NCBI RefSeq assembly: GCF_020595055.1
Contig: NZ_JAJDOO010000003.1
Location: 124,001 to 188,000 of the forward strand
Direction of reading: 5' to 3'
From: Desulfosporosinus shakirovi
GTDB lineage: Bacteria; Bacillota; Desulfitobacteriia; Desulfitobacteriales; Desulfitobacteriaceae
Length of the DNA: 64,000 nucleotides
The position numbers and the translations under genes were made by a program. Under the pieces are notes generated by a model. It was not told the DNA's origin and did no database searches. It worked only from the letters and a program-made list of their open reading frames with translations. This document shows, piece after piece, positions 31,085 through 39,943 of the stretch; within the stretch, counting starts at the first letter, position 1, and each line of letters opens with the position of its first letter.

Positions 31085-31212
31085 CCTTAGAGTCTTTTGA
31101 ATGGATTCCAGTAACTTCTGAAGATAGTCGACGATGTCCAGACAAGACCTCAGTGATTGAGATTGGCTATGAATATGTCCGAAAGCACTATTCGTTTTTA
31201 GCCGAACATTCT
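31085..31212. pseudogene. Scar of divergent XRE module
   Basis: Left part (31096-31131) is the end of the XRE gene at 4872 (minus strand). It joins directly, at GTCGA|CGATG, to the start of the small gene at 5514 (plus strand, MSRQDLSD then a 1-nt deletion). The central ~600 bp with the promoter region, both HTH regions and the second XRE gene are missing. Confidence 0.75.
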
Positions 31213-31298
31213 AAACAATTGAATTATCAGACTTTTATCCTACATATGTGTTAATATTATCTTGATTCCAATAAATTAAAAATTCGCCGAGGTGTCCC

Positions 31299-32942
31299 AT
31301 GACTCAAAATAAATTTAATTTGGATTTCGAAAGCTTTCAGCTCTTGCTTCTAGAGATGGCCCAGCAGCGTTCGGTCGATGAATTGCTAAAATTGGTTACA
31401 TCATCTCTGGCATCGACCTATAACGTGGCCCTGGCTAGGGTCTGGATGATCACCCCAGGGGATATTTGCAACACTTGTAATGAGTATGCAGCCTGCCGGG
31501 ACAAAAGCCACTGCCTCCACCTGATGGCTAGCCACGGGCTCTCCTTAGACAACAAAACCACCTGGAACACAATCCAACATGGTGCCTTTCGACGCTTCCC
31601 CATGGGAGTACGCAAGGTAGGCCGGATTGCCTCATCAGGCCAGCCCGGCAACATCTCAGCCATAAGCGGCAACTCTGACTGGATTGCCGATAGAGCCTGG
31701 GTAAAAAAAGAGCATATCGCCAGCTTCGTCGGCCAGCCGTTGAACTACAAAGGTGAAGTCCTTGGTGTTCTGGCAATGTTTACGCGCATCGCTTTAGATC
31801 AGGGAGCTCTCGGGCTGATGCGTATGATCGCTGATCATTTAGCTTATGCCGTTTCCAATGCGCGAGCCTTTGAAGAGATCAAACGTCTCAAAAGGCAAAT
31901 TGAGAATGAAAACGCTTACCTGCGCAAAGAAGTCAATATCGCCCAGTCCTTCAACGGTATCATCGGTAAAAGCAACGCCCTCCATGAAATTCTACAGCAG
32001 ATCGTTCTTGTTGCGCCCATCGACACCAGTGTGCTTATAACCGGGGAATCGGGCACAGGCAAGGAGCTCATTGCCCGGGAGATCCACTCAAGAAGCAAAC
32101 GGGCCGCGCATCCTATGATCAAAATAAATTGTGCCGCAATCCCCAAGAATCTTTTCGAGAGCGAATTCTTCGGGCATGCTCGGGGTGCTTTCACCGGAGC
32201 GCACAAGGATCGGGAGGGATTTTTTCAGATTGCCGACCGAGGAACGCTATTTCTGGACGAGGTCGGCGAGATCCCCCTCGAACTGCAGGGTAAACTTCTG
32301 CGCGTCCTGCAAGAAGGTGAATACCAGCGCGTAGGCGAGGAAAAAGTCCGAAAAGTAGATGTACGCATCATTTCTGCCACAAACCGTGATCTCGGGCGAG
32401 AGGTCTCAGCGGGACGCTTTCGTGAAGATCTTTACTACCGAGTTAATGTCTTCCCCTTTCTTCTGCCTCCCCTTCGTGACCGCAAGGAAGACATACCGCT
32501 TTTGGTCAACCACTTTTTGGCTCTTACCTCTCGAAGACTCAACCGCCCCAAGCCTTACCTAACCCAATCTGATATTGAGTCCTTGACAAAATACGACTGG
32601 CCCGGCAATATCCGTGAACTACAAAATGTCATTGAGCGGGCGGTCATTACTTCTCATTTGGGGAAGCTGGACTCCGGTATTTCCTCCATAGCTCACTTGG
32701 TGGTCAGTTCCACTGCCCCCGGCGTTTACCCCAAGGGGCATATCGACAAGCGCAGCATCCTAACTGACGCCGAACTACGTCAATTGGAGAGAGAAAATAT
32801 GATCGAGGCACTTAGGGTCTGTAACGGTAAGATCTACGGACCGAGAAGTGCAAGTGAGAAACTTGGAATAAAGCCGACCACTCTGATTTCGCGCTTAAAA
32901 AAGATGGGGATCACTCTTGAGGATTGGAACGGTCGCAATTAG
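31299..32942 (+). CDS. Sigma-54-dependent activator with Cys-rich GAF domain
   Basis: The 547-aa regulator has a GAF-type sensor (~10-190) containing an unusual cysteine cluster [16 protein letters not shown] (~residues 53-68) that could hold a metal or Fe-S centre. It has an AAA+ domain with Walker A GESGTGKE, the sigma-54 loop GAFTGA and Walker [10 protein letters not shown], and a C-terminal Fis-type HTH ([20 protein letters not shown]). The next gene, cooS, has a matching -24/-12 promoter, so this is probably its activator. The signal may be CO or redox state; that is inference. Confidence 0.9.
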   Translation: MTQNKFNLDFESFQLLLLEMAQQRSVDELLKLVTSSLASTYNVALARVWMITPGDICNTCNEYAACRDKSHCLHLMASHGLSLDNKTTWNTIQHGAFRRFPMGVRKVGRIASSGQPGNISAISGNSDWIADRAWVKKEHIASFVGQPLNYKGEVLGVLAMFTRIALDQGALGLMRMIADHLAYAVSNARAFEEIKRLKRQIENENAYLRKEVNIAQSFNGIIGKSNALHEILQQIVLVAPIDTSVLITGESGTGKELIAREIHSRSKRAAHPMIKINCAAIPKNLFESEFFGHARGAFTGAHKDREGFFQIADRGTLFLDEVGEIPLELQGKLLRVLQEGEYQRVGEEKVRKVDVRIISATNRDLGREVSAGRFREDLYYRVNVFPFLLPPLRDRKEDIPLLVNHFLALTSRRLNRPKPYLTQSDIESLTKYDWPGNIRELQNVIERAVITSHLGKLDSGISSIAHLVVSSTAPGVYPKGHIDKRSILTDAELRQLERENMIEALRVCNGKIYGPRSASEKLGIKPTTLISRLKKMGITLEDWNGRN

Positions 32943-33018
32943 TCTCGCACACCCAGGCTAATCGGGCCTTGACATCCCCCGGCCACTCCTGCGCTTACAA
33001 CCAAAACACAATGTTTAT

Positions 33019-33145
33019 AACGAAATTTCGTTGATAACAACGGATTATCGTAATATACATTGTATTTTTTCGTTCAAGAAACTTCCAGTCCACCTCTCAT
33101 TGTTTGATTATTCCCACAACAAATGACTCTGGCATAGCAATTGCA
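33019..33145 (+). promoter_or_regulatory. Sigma-54 promoter and upstream activator site of cooS
   Basis: TGGCATAGCAATTGCA at 33130-33145 fits the sigma-54 consensus TGGCAC-N5-TTGCW with the GG and GC correctly spaced. About 100 bp upstream is a perfect 14-bp palindrome AACGAAATTTCGTT (33019-33032), placed as an enhancer site for the activator encoded just upstream. The transcript would have a leader of ~110 nt to the cooS start. Confidence 0.8.
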
Positions 33146-33266
33146 AAAGGTACTTGTTTAAGCACAAAGGAGGGATCAGGATGCCGTTGATAAAGGTACT
33201 GACTTAGCAATTCCGACAGATCACTTGTTTTATGCTACAACCTTTTATTTAGAGAGGAGTAATTAT

Positions 33267-35270
33267 ATGGAAGACAAGAAACATTCACAAACGCATGATG
33301 CCGACCACCACCATCATCATCACCACGGCAACGATTTCACCGATTACATGGCAGCAGTAACGGAATATCGAAAGTCCTTTGCCAGCAAAGCTGACGTTAT
33401 GTCCCAGGCTCCTGATCCCGCAGTGAGGGAAATGGTGGCCTATATGGATAGTATGGGCCTGGAAAACTGTTTTGACCGTTTCGACAAACAAAAACCTCAC
33501 TGCGCTTTTGGCTTAGCCGGTGTCTGTTGCAAAAACTGCTCCCTCGGTCCTTGCAAGATAACTGAGAAGTCTCCCCGGGGTACCTGCGGAGCGACTGCAG
33601 ATCTCATCGTAGCGCGTAACCTGGCCCGCGCGGCAGCCGGAGGTGTAGCAGCCCATGGGGCGCGCGCCCGTGAAGTCATGCTAACCCTGAAAAAGGCTGC
33701 CTCTGGAGAGATCGATCTCCCCATTGTGGGCAAAAACAAGGTGCTTGGCGTAGCCAACATGTACAGGCTTGAGACCGAAGGCAAAACCGTCGAAGCTTTA
33801 GCCGGTGAAATTGCGGATATTTTGCTCGAAGATATGAGCCGTACGATTCCTGGCCAGCACCGAACCCTTACTGCAGTAGCCCCACCCGAACGACAAAAGG
33901 TCTGGAACGATCTCGGGATAACCCCGATCAGCTCCTATCACGAGGTTTTTGAAACCTTGCACGCCACCACAGTCGCAACCCAAGGGGACTGGCGTAAAGC
34001 CATGGATCAGTTCCTGCGCTTAGGCATCACCTTTTCCATGAACAGCGTGGTGGGCGGCTCCATTGCCAGCGACTGTCTCTTCGGCATTCCCACGCGCAGC
34101 ACCATCAAGGCCAACGTGGGTGCGCTGAAAAAGGACTTTGTTAATATAGCCATTCACGGTCATGCTCCCATGCTGGCCACGGAAGTCATCAAAACAGCCC
34201 GTACCGCAGAATTCGTCACCATGGCCCAGGAGGCCGGAGCCCAGGGTATCCAGTTTTACGGAATCTGTTGTTCAGGCCTGTCAACCATGTACCGCCTTGG
34301 CGGAGTCATTCCCCTCTCCAACGCTAACGGCGCTGAGCTGGTAGTGGGCACAGGCGCGCTGGATCTTTGGCTGGCTGACATCCAAGAAGTTTTTCCGGGT
34401 ATTATGGATGTCGCCAACTGCTTTAAAACCGTGGTTGTCACCACGAACGAATCCAACCGTCTGCCGGGGGCGGAACATATCGGTTACAAGCGAGATCTCT
34501 CCGACCTGAATCGACTTCCGGAATTAGCCGACAGAATTGTAACCCGGGCGATCGAAAGCTTCAAAAACCGCCTGGACGTGAAAAGGCATATCCCTCCCTA
34601 CGAAGTGGAAGCGGAAGTGGGATTCGGTCTGGAGTACCTCAGCGAATACTATGGCGGAAGCGTCAAGCCCATCGCCGATGCTCTTAAGGATGGCAAAATT
34701 CTCGGCATCATCAACTTGGCAGGCTGCACAAATACCCGCATTGTGTTTGAAAAGGCCATTGTGGATGTTGCAGACATTTTGCTGAAGAATAACATTCTTA
34801 TCTTTGCCAACGGTTGTGCCAGCTTTCCAATGTTAAAACTCGGTTACTGCTCGATCAAGGAACAGGATAAATGCGGAAATAGCTTGCAGGAATTTCTCGG
34901 TTCGAATCTGCCCCCGGTCTGGCATTTCGGCGAATGCATCGATAACGCCCATGCTGTCGGTACCTTCGCTGCCATTGCCGGTCTGCTCGGCCATCCGATC
35001 AAAGATTTGCCCTTTGCTGAAGTGACGCCCGAATGGTCCAATGAGAAAGGTGTAGGCGCAGCCCTTGCTTTCCGTATGCTGGGGTTTGATTCCTACCATT
35101 GTGTCCATGCTCCGGTGCAAGGTTCTAAAAAGGTGATGGATTTCCTTTACGGAGGCACAAGAGAATTGCTCGGTTCCTGCATGAACGTTGACCCGGACCC
35201 AGAAAAACTTGCTCAGATGATCATCTCAGATTTTAAGGCTGCAAGAAAGAAGCTTGCGTGGGACGTTTAG
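33267..35270 (+). CDS. cooS: Anaerobic Ni-Fe carbon monoxide dehydrogenase catalytic subunit
   Basis: The 667-aa protein starts at ATG 33267 (AGAGGAG upstream). A His-rich tract of seven His near the N-terminus could bind nickel. Cluster ligands are visible: the CCKNCSLGPC region for the B/D clusters, GTCGATADLIVARN, and C-cluster ligands in HGHAPM, GICCSG, ANCFKT, LAGCTNT, NGCASFP and GSCMNVD. It oxidises CO to CO2 with electrons passed to ferredoxin. No acetyl-CoA synthase, CooF or CooC is beside it, so it appears stand-alone, for CO use or detoxification. Expression is probably sigma-54 dependent. Confidence 0.95.
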   Translation: MEDKKHSQTHDADHHHHHHHGNDFTDYMAAVTEYRKSFASKADVMSQAPDPAVREMVAYMDSMGLENCFDRFDKQKPHCAFGLAGVCCKNCSLGPCKITEKSPRGTCGATADLIVARNLARAAAGGVAAHGARAREVMLTLKKAASGEIDLPIVGKNKVLGVANMYRLETEGKTVEALAGEIADILLEDMSRTIPGQHRTLTAVAPPERQKVWNDLGITPISSYHEVFETLHATTVATQGDWRKAMDQFLRLGITFSMNSVVGGSIASDCLFGIPTRSTIKANVGALKKDFVNIAIHGHAPMLATEVIKTARTAEFVTMAQEAGAQGIQFYGICCSGLSTMYRLGGVIPLSNANGAELVVGTGALDLWLADIQEVFPGIMDVANCFKTVVVTTNESNRLPGAEHIGYKRDLSDLNRLPELADRIVTRAIESFKNRLDVKRHIPPYEVEAEVGFGLEYLSEYYGGSVKPIADALKDGKILGIINLAGCTNTRIVFEKAIVDVADILLKNNILIFANGCASFPMLKLGYCSIKEQDKCGNSLQEFLGSNLPPVWHFGECIDNAHAVGTFAAIAGLLGHPIKDLPFAEVTPEWSNEKGVGAALAFRMLGFDSYHCVHAPVQGSKKVMDFLYGGTRELLGSCMNVDPDPEKLAQMIISDFKAARKKLAWDV

Positions 35271-35371
35271 CCTCTCATTTCCAAGCCCAGGGAGGCCGTT
35301 ACTCATGACATGTCGGTCAAAACACGCTAACTTGCCTCAGTACACGGCGGCAAGAGTCATCAACCAAGTTC

Positions 35372-35402
35372 TGGTGGGCACAGTGCTTTATCGTGCCCAC
35401 CA
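35372..35402 (+). terminator. Hairpin after cooS
   Basis: TGGTGGGCAC (35372-35381) pairs perfectly with GTGCCCACCA (35393-35402). No T-run follows, so it may attenuate or stabilise rather than stop transcription before the HPP gene. Confidence 0.55.
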
Positions 35403-35450
35403 CGAACTTACAGTCGAGCAAAAACTTTGCCTGGAGGGGAGAGTGCAAAA

Positions 35451-36230
35451 GTGCCTAAAAAATTAAATTCGGTGCAGATAAGAGTTACGTCCATTTGCCG
35501 AAGAGAATTTGCGAGGGACGTTTACCGCCCGGGAGTCATTTCGTTGTCGCGCATCATCTGGGGCTCGCTGGGTGCCGGCATAGCGCTTGCCATCATCGGT
35601 ATGCTGTCCAAAGTCACGGGGATAGGCGTGCTCTTTCCGCCTCTGGCAGCAACCTGCTTTATCAATTCCAGTTGCGTGTACTTGCGCGTGGCTCGGCCTA
35701 AACCGGTCATTGTCGGACATTTTGTCTCATCGATCGGCGGGCTGGCGGGAGTTTGGACAGGAGACTTGTTGGCAGGGGGAACCGACTTTGTTATTCCGCT
35801 CAAACTCAGTCTAGCGCTGCTTTACGCTGCAGTGCTGATGCAAGTTTTTGATGCCGATCATCCTCCGGCGGCAGCCACCGCTGTCATTCCGGCTATTTTA
35901 CCCTTGCCCATGCCCCCACAGCTGTTTCCCGTATACATGGCTTGGGGAGCAACCATCGCCGTACTTTTCGCCCTCGTCTGGAACCGGGTTTGGTTCGAAT
36001 TTCCGGCTAAAGAGGACGATCATTGCGTTAAATATGCCGGACTGTACATGGAAAAACCCCAGGTATGGGGTATGGCTTTATGCATGGTTAGCATGGTCCT
36101 GATGAGTTGCCAACAAGTCGCGCCGGTGTTTTATTCCATCGGGCTCTGGGGCATGATACTAGGCGTCTTGCTTCTGGGGATACACCATTTTGTGGTTGCC
36201 CCGGTAACTCCAAAGCCTGAAATCCACTAG
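35451..36230 (+). CDS. HPP-family integral membrane protein
   Basis: The 259-aa protein from GTG 35451 (GGAGGGGA upstream) has two halves. The N-terminal ~160 residues hold four TM helices with the family marks LFPPLAATCF and DADHPPAAATA (the HPP motif). Two to three further helices follow (WGMALCMVSMVLMSC, GLWGMILGVLLLGIHH). HPP proteins are membrane proteins, some linked to nitrite transport. Its position after cooS suggests co-regulation, but no direct link to CO is known. Confidence 0.8.
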   Translation: MPKKLNSVQIRVTSICRREFARDVYRPGVISLSRIIWGSLGAGIALAIIGMLSKVTGIGVLFPPLAATCFINSSCVYLRVARPKPVIVGHFVSSIGGLAGVWTGDLLAGGTDFVIPLKLSLALLYAAVLMQVFDADHPPAAATAVIPAILPLPMPPQLFPVYMAWGATIAVLFALVWNRVWFEFPAKEDDHCVKYAGLYMEKPQVWGMALCMVSMVLMSCQQVAPVFYSIGLWGMILGVLLLGIHHFVVAPVTPKPEIH

Positions 36231-36294
36231 GAAAATATGAGTTTAACCACACTGAACTGGGTATTTAATGGTATAATTCTTCTCCCATCCGGCT

Positions 36295-37179
36295 TTAATC
36301 AGTGAGATAGTTATTCTTTATAAAATCCAGAAATTCTTGCGCTGCGTGAGGAAGATACCGCCCCTTTTTCCACACTAAAGCCAGCTGCAAGCATAATTTC
36401 AAATCGGAAAACGGACGGGAAACAATGGTTTGCGGGTTAAGCTCTTTGCAAATCTTACTTGGCAATAAGGCTAAACCAAGATTAGCTTCAACCATTTGAG
36501 TCATCAACTCTCGTTGCGAGGTTTCGAAAGCAATCTCCGGATTAACTCCAGCTCTTTTACACCCATCTAGTATAATATCATGAAGTTTATAATCACTATT
36601 ATATAAAACCAGCTGTTCTCCATCAAAATCTTCGTATCGAATACTGCTATAGTTAGCTAATCGATGCCCTGGGTGAATAATGACGCTGAGCGGATCTTCC
36701 TCAAACCAAATCCATTCAAAAAGAGAACTATCCTCAGGAGTGAAAATACCAATGTCCAGCAACCCTTCTTGAAGAGATGCTTCTATCTTTTTGGGACCAA
36801 ACTCAAATAAGCGAATTTGAATTTTAGGATATTCGTTTTTAAAGGCCCTAAGCATATGAGAAAAAGTCGTAACAGCAGTTATTGGTGGCAAGCCGATATG
36901 TATTTTCCCGGTTTGAAGCTTAGTAAGCCCTTCTAATTTAGTATTGATATTTCTAAAAGAAGCTACTATTTGTTGAGCTTGCTCAAGGATTATTTCTCCG
37001 GCGTCGGTTAATTCTACATATTTAGTACTTCGATAAAATAGGGTTTTTCCCAATTCCGACTCTAAATCCTTAATTGCCTTACTAACAGAGGGTTGAGAGG
37101 TATGCGCAGCCTCAGCGGCTTTACTAAAACTTTTGTGGCGTGAAACTTCAATAAAATATTCCAAATGTCTTATTTCCAC
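36295..37179 (-). CDS. LysR-family transcriptional regulator
   Basis: The 294-aa protein has the N-terminal winged HTH (MEIRHLEYFIEVSRHKSFSK, AAHTSQPSVSKAIKDLE) and a C-terminal periplasmic-binding-like effector domain (IHIGLPPITAVTTFSHML...LGLALLPS). It is divergent from a CitE-like lyase and malic enzyme, so it most likely controls them in response to a carboxylic acid. GTG start with AAAGGTGG upstream. Confidence 0.9.
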   Translation of the reverse strand: MEIRHLEYFIEVSRHKSFSKAAEAAHTSQPSVSKAIKDLESELGKTLFYRSTKYVELTDAGEIILEQAQQIVASFRNINTKLEGLTKLQTGKIHIGLPPITAVTTFSHMLRAFKNEYPKIQIRLFEFGPKKIEASLQEGLLDIGIFTPEDSSLFEWIWFEEDPLSVIIHPGHRLANYSSIRYEDFDGEQLVLYNSDYKLHDIILDGCKRAGVNPEIAFETSQRELMTQMVEANLGLALLPSKICKELNPQTIVSRPFSDLKLCLQLALVWKKGRYLPHAAQEFLDFIKNNYLTD

Positions 37180-37555
37180 TTAGTTCGCCACCTTTCAATT
37201 CCAAGGACACTTTTAGAAATTATATCACATTAAGCTAGCCTAAGTTAGAAGCGCTATTCACCTGGATCTACAAACTGTCAGAGCTCTTCAAAGTATGATT
37301 AGTTTGGTAATAGAGATCTTCCAGTGAATAGTAAAATAGCGGTTTTAAATACGCTGTATTCACCTAAAGAATAAATCGAGACCAAATCCTCTTAAAATGG
37401 GATAGCACTACAACTTATAGCCTGATTGGCAATCAGTTATTTCGTGCCTAAATACACTGTATTCTTAACCGATATTTTACTATTCGACAAGAGCTATCTA
37501 CAATGGAGTTGAAACAAGCGCTTGTGAAATTTGGTGAAATAAAGGGGAAATGAAT
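37180..37555. promoter_or_regulatory. LysR-controlled divergent region
   Basis: Two copies of the dyad AATAC-N3-GTATT lie at 37348-37360 and 37451-37463, 103 bp apart, each in a longer TAAATACRCTGTATTC context. A second dyad pairs CTATTCACCTGG (37252-37263) with CCAGTGAATAG (37321-37331). These are candidate recognition and activation sites for the LysR protein. Confidence 0.55.
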
Positions 37556-38452
37556 ATGACGATTATGAGATCAATGCTCTTTGTGCCAGGCCACGATAAG
37601 CAAGCTTTGGAGGAAGCTTTAACTTTCCAGGCTGATGTTGTGGTTTTGGATCTTGAAGATTTAGTTCCGCCTGCTGAAAAACAAAAAGCTCGGTTAATGG
37701 TACGTGAAAATATTAAGTTTTGCGGTTCAAAGGGTTCGGAGGCTTGGGTTCGGGTTAATAGCTGGGAAACGAATCTGACCAGTGCTGATTTGGAAGCGGT
37801 TGTTTGTGAAGGTCTTAAAGGGATTAACCTAACCAAAGTCGGGTGTGCTGCCGACGTGCACCGCCTTGACTGGAGATTAGAAGAATTAGAACGCCAGCGC
37901 GGCCTTGAAATAGGCAGCATTAAAATTTGCCTGCTGGTTGAAACTGCTCTGGGTATCGTTAACGCCTACGAATCTTGTGCTGCAAGCCCCCGGGTTGTAG
38001 CCGCTATTTTTGGTGCTGTGGATTACACTCGCGATATGGAGGTCAAGCTGACATCCGAGGCTGTTGAGCAACAGTTTGCCAGAGGATATCTAGCCGTAGC
38101 TGCCAAAGCTGCCCGCATACTGGCAATTGATGCCCCATTCCTTTCCTACCTGGATATTCCCGGATTCGAACGCAACGTGGCTGAAGGACGTCAAATGGGC
38201 TATAAAGGCCGCATGATTGTTCATCCTAATTTAGTCGAAGCCTCAAACCGTCTGTATTCTCCAGATCCGGCGGATGTAGCATGGGCTAAAGAGATCGTGA
38301 AAGTTTTCGAAGAAGAAGCTATTGCCAAGGGAAAAGCAGCGATTTCCTTTAATAATAAGATGGTTGATACTCCGGTGTATCTTAACGCAGTTGATATCCT
38401 CAAAGCACAAAGTGCCATCGACACAAAACTGTCTTCGCAGCTGTCAAGCTAA
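37556..38452 (+). CDS. CitE-like lyase (HpcH/HpaI aldolase family)
   Basis: The 298-aa TIM-barrel protein (ATG 37556, GGGG eight bases upstream) has RSMLFVPGHDKQALEEAL, the metal-site segment VVLDLEDLVPPAEK, VRVNSW, ICLLVETALGIVNA, FGAVDYTRDMEV and the end GRMIVHPNLVEASN. These mark the citrate-lyase-beta/malyl-CoA-lyase-type family. CitD and CitF subunits are not present, so it is probably a stand-alone acyl-CoA or oxoacid lyase. The adjacent malic enzyme suggests C4-acid metabolism. Confidence 0.88.
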   Translation: MTIMRSMLFVPGHDKQALEEALTFQADVVVLDLEDLVPPAEKQKARLMVRENIKFCGSKGSEAWVRVNSWETNLTSADLEAVVCEGLKGINLTKVGCAADVHRLDWRLEELERQRGLEIGSIKICLLVETALGIVNAYESCAASPRVVAAIFGAVDYTRDMEVKLTSEAVEQQFARGYLAVAAKAARILAIDAPFLSYLDIPGFERNVAEGRQMGYKGRMIVHPNLVEASNRLYSPDPADVAWAKEIVKVFEEEAIAKGKAAISFNNKMVDTPVYLNAVDILKAQSAIDTKLSSQLSS

Positions 38453-38502
38453 CGGAACGAAGATATCTTTTCTTATTCGCAAACTGAAGGACGGTGCTGT
38501 TA

Positions 38503-39726
38503 ATGTCGTTAAAAGATGATGCCCTAAAACTCCATGCCGATCATCGAGGAAAGATCGAGATCGCTGTCAAAGTCCCCTGCCGTGACCATCATGATTTAAG
38601 TCTCGCCTATTCTCCAGGTGTTGCTGAACCTTGTCTGGCTATTGCTAAAGAGCCTGAGTTAGTAAATCTCTACACTAACAGAGCTAACACTGTGGCAGTG
38701 ATATCAAACGGAACGGCCGTCCTGGGACTTGGTGATATTGGACCACGGGCAGCGATGCCTGTCATGGAAGGCAAATCCCTCCTATTTAAACATTTTGCTG
38801 GGGTTGATGCCTTTCCAATCTGCGTGAATACCAAAGATATTGATAAAATTGTGGAATTAGCTAAATTACTGGAGCCAACTTTCGGCGGTATCAACCTGGA
38901 AGATATCAAAGCACCGGAGTGTTTTGATATTGAAGAAAAGCTAAAAAAGGTTTACGATGGGCCTGTCTTCCACGATGACCAACACGGCACGGCAATTGTG
39001 ACCTTAGCCGGTATATTGAATGCTTTGAAAGTCGTTGACAAGGACTTGAAAGATGTCACTATCGTTACCAGTGGTGCGGGTGCTGCCGGCATGGCTATCG
39101 TCAAACTACTCATGGACTGCGGTCTTCAAAATGTGATAATGTGCGATACCAAAGGGACAATTTATGAGGGACGCTCCGAAGGTATGAATAAATACAAAGA
39201 AGAGATTGCCAGGAAAACCAATCGAGGGATGGTCATAGGTAGTCTAGCTGATGCCTTAAAAGGGGCGGACGTGTTTATCGGGATATCCGTAGGAAATACC
39301 GTCACTCCTGAGATGGTCCAATCTATGGCTGAAAAACCCATTATTTTTGCTCAAGCCAACCCTGTGCCGGAAATTTGGCCGGAAGATGCACTGCAAGCCG
39401 GAGCAGCTGTGGTGGGAACCGGTCGTTCCGACTTCCCCAATCAAATCAATAATATTCTTGCCTTCCCGGGTATTTTCAGAGGCACTTTTGACTGTCAGGC
39501 AACTGAAATCAACGGAGCAATGAAAATCGCCGCTGCTGAAGCCATTGCTTCCATAGTCAGTGCCTCAGAGCTCTGTGCAGACTATATAATTCCCAAAGCT
39601 TTTGATAGCCGAGTTGCTCCTGAGGTGGCAGCAGCTGTCGCCAAAGCAGCCCTGGACAGCGGAGTGGCCAAGAAGAAAGTAGATCCAGCGTGGGTGGCAG
39701 AAAATTTACGCAATTTGCTTTCATAA
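38503..39726 (+). CDS. NAD(P)-dependent malic enzyme (oxaloacetate-decarboxylating)
   Basis: The 407-aa enzyme has the small bacterial malic enzyme layout: DLSLAYSPGVAEPC, NGTAVLGLGDIGPRAAMPVM, FGGINLEDIKAPECF, FHDDQHGTAIV, then a Rossmann SGAGAAGMA and ANPVPEIWPE. It decarboxylates malate to pyruvate with NAD(P) reduction. It follows the lyase gene by 50 bp in the same operon. The start at ATG 38503 (AAGGACGG upstream) is preferred to the upstream TTG. Confidence 0.93.
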   Translation: MSLKDDALKLHADHRGKIEIAVKVPCRDHHDLSLAYSPGVAEPCLAIAKEPELVNLYTNRANTVAVISNGTAVLGLGDIGPRAAMPVMEGKSLLFKHFAGVDAFPICVNTKDIDKIVELAKLLEPTFGGINLEDIKAPECFDIEEKLKKVYDGPVFHDDQHGTAIVTLAGILNALKVVDKDLKDVTIVTSGAGAAGMAIVKLLMDCGLQNVIMCDTKGTIYEGRSEGMNKYKEEIARKTNRGMVIGSLADALKGADVFIGISVGNTVTPEMVQSMAEKPIIFAQANPVPEIWPEDALQAGAAVVGTGRSDFPNQINNILAFPGIFRGTFDCQATEINGAMKIAAAEAIASIVSASELCADYIIPKAFDSRVAPEVAAAVAKAALDSGVAKKKVDPAWVAENLRNLLS

Positions 39727-39742
39727 CTAATTTGAAATCCCA

Positions 39743-39910
39743 TTAAAAATAGGCCACGTTATGGATATAAGTTCCATAATGTGGCCTAACCTTATTGAAG
39801 GACCGTTCTTGCTCATCACGAGTATTGTCTTCCATTGCCAGTCGGTAATGCTCCGGAATCTGAACAATTGCCTTTGCTTTTGTTCTGAGCTCCCCATAGT
39901 CAAAAGGCAT
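39743..39910 (-). CDS. 55-aa hypothetical protein after jetC remnant
   Basis: A minus-strand ORF from ATG 39910 (GGCGGGTG upstream), MPFDYGELRTKAKAIVQIP at its start. It begins 33 bp after the last stop of the jetC remnant, where a Wadjet jetD gene would lie, but I see no TOPRIM feature in it. It may be an unrelated small gene or a truncated remnant. Its 3' end overlaps the malic-enzyme terminator hairpin. Confidence 0.4.
   Translation of the reverse strand: MPFDYGELRTKAKAIVQIPEHYRLAMEDNTRDEQERSFNKVRPHYGTYIHNVAYF
39750..39788 (+). terminator. Terminator of malic-enzyme operon
   Basis: TAGGCCACGTTATGGA (39750-39765) pairs with TCCATAATGTGGCCTA (39773-39788), one G-T pair, 24 bp after the stop. 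The downstream T-content is modest. Confidence 0.65.
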
Positions 39911-39943
39911 AATTCACCCGCCTCATTTTTCAATATAATCCCA

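Noticed and set aside
37425-37445. TTGGCAATCAGTTATTTCG as a sigma-54 promoter of the lyase operon
   Set aside because: The -12 TTGC half is absent and the regulator is LysR-type, not sigma-54 dependent.
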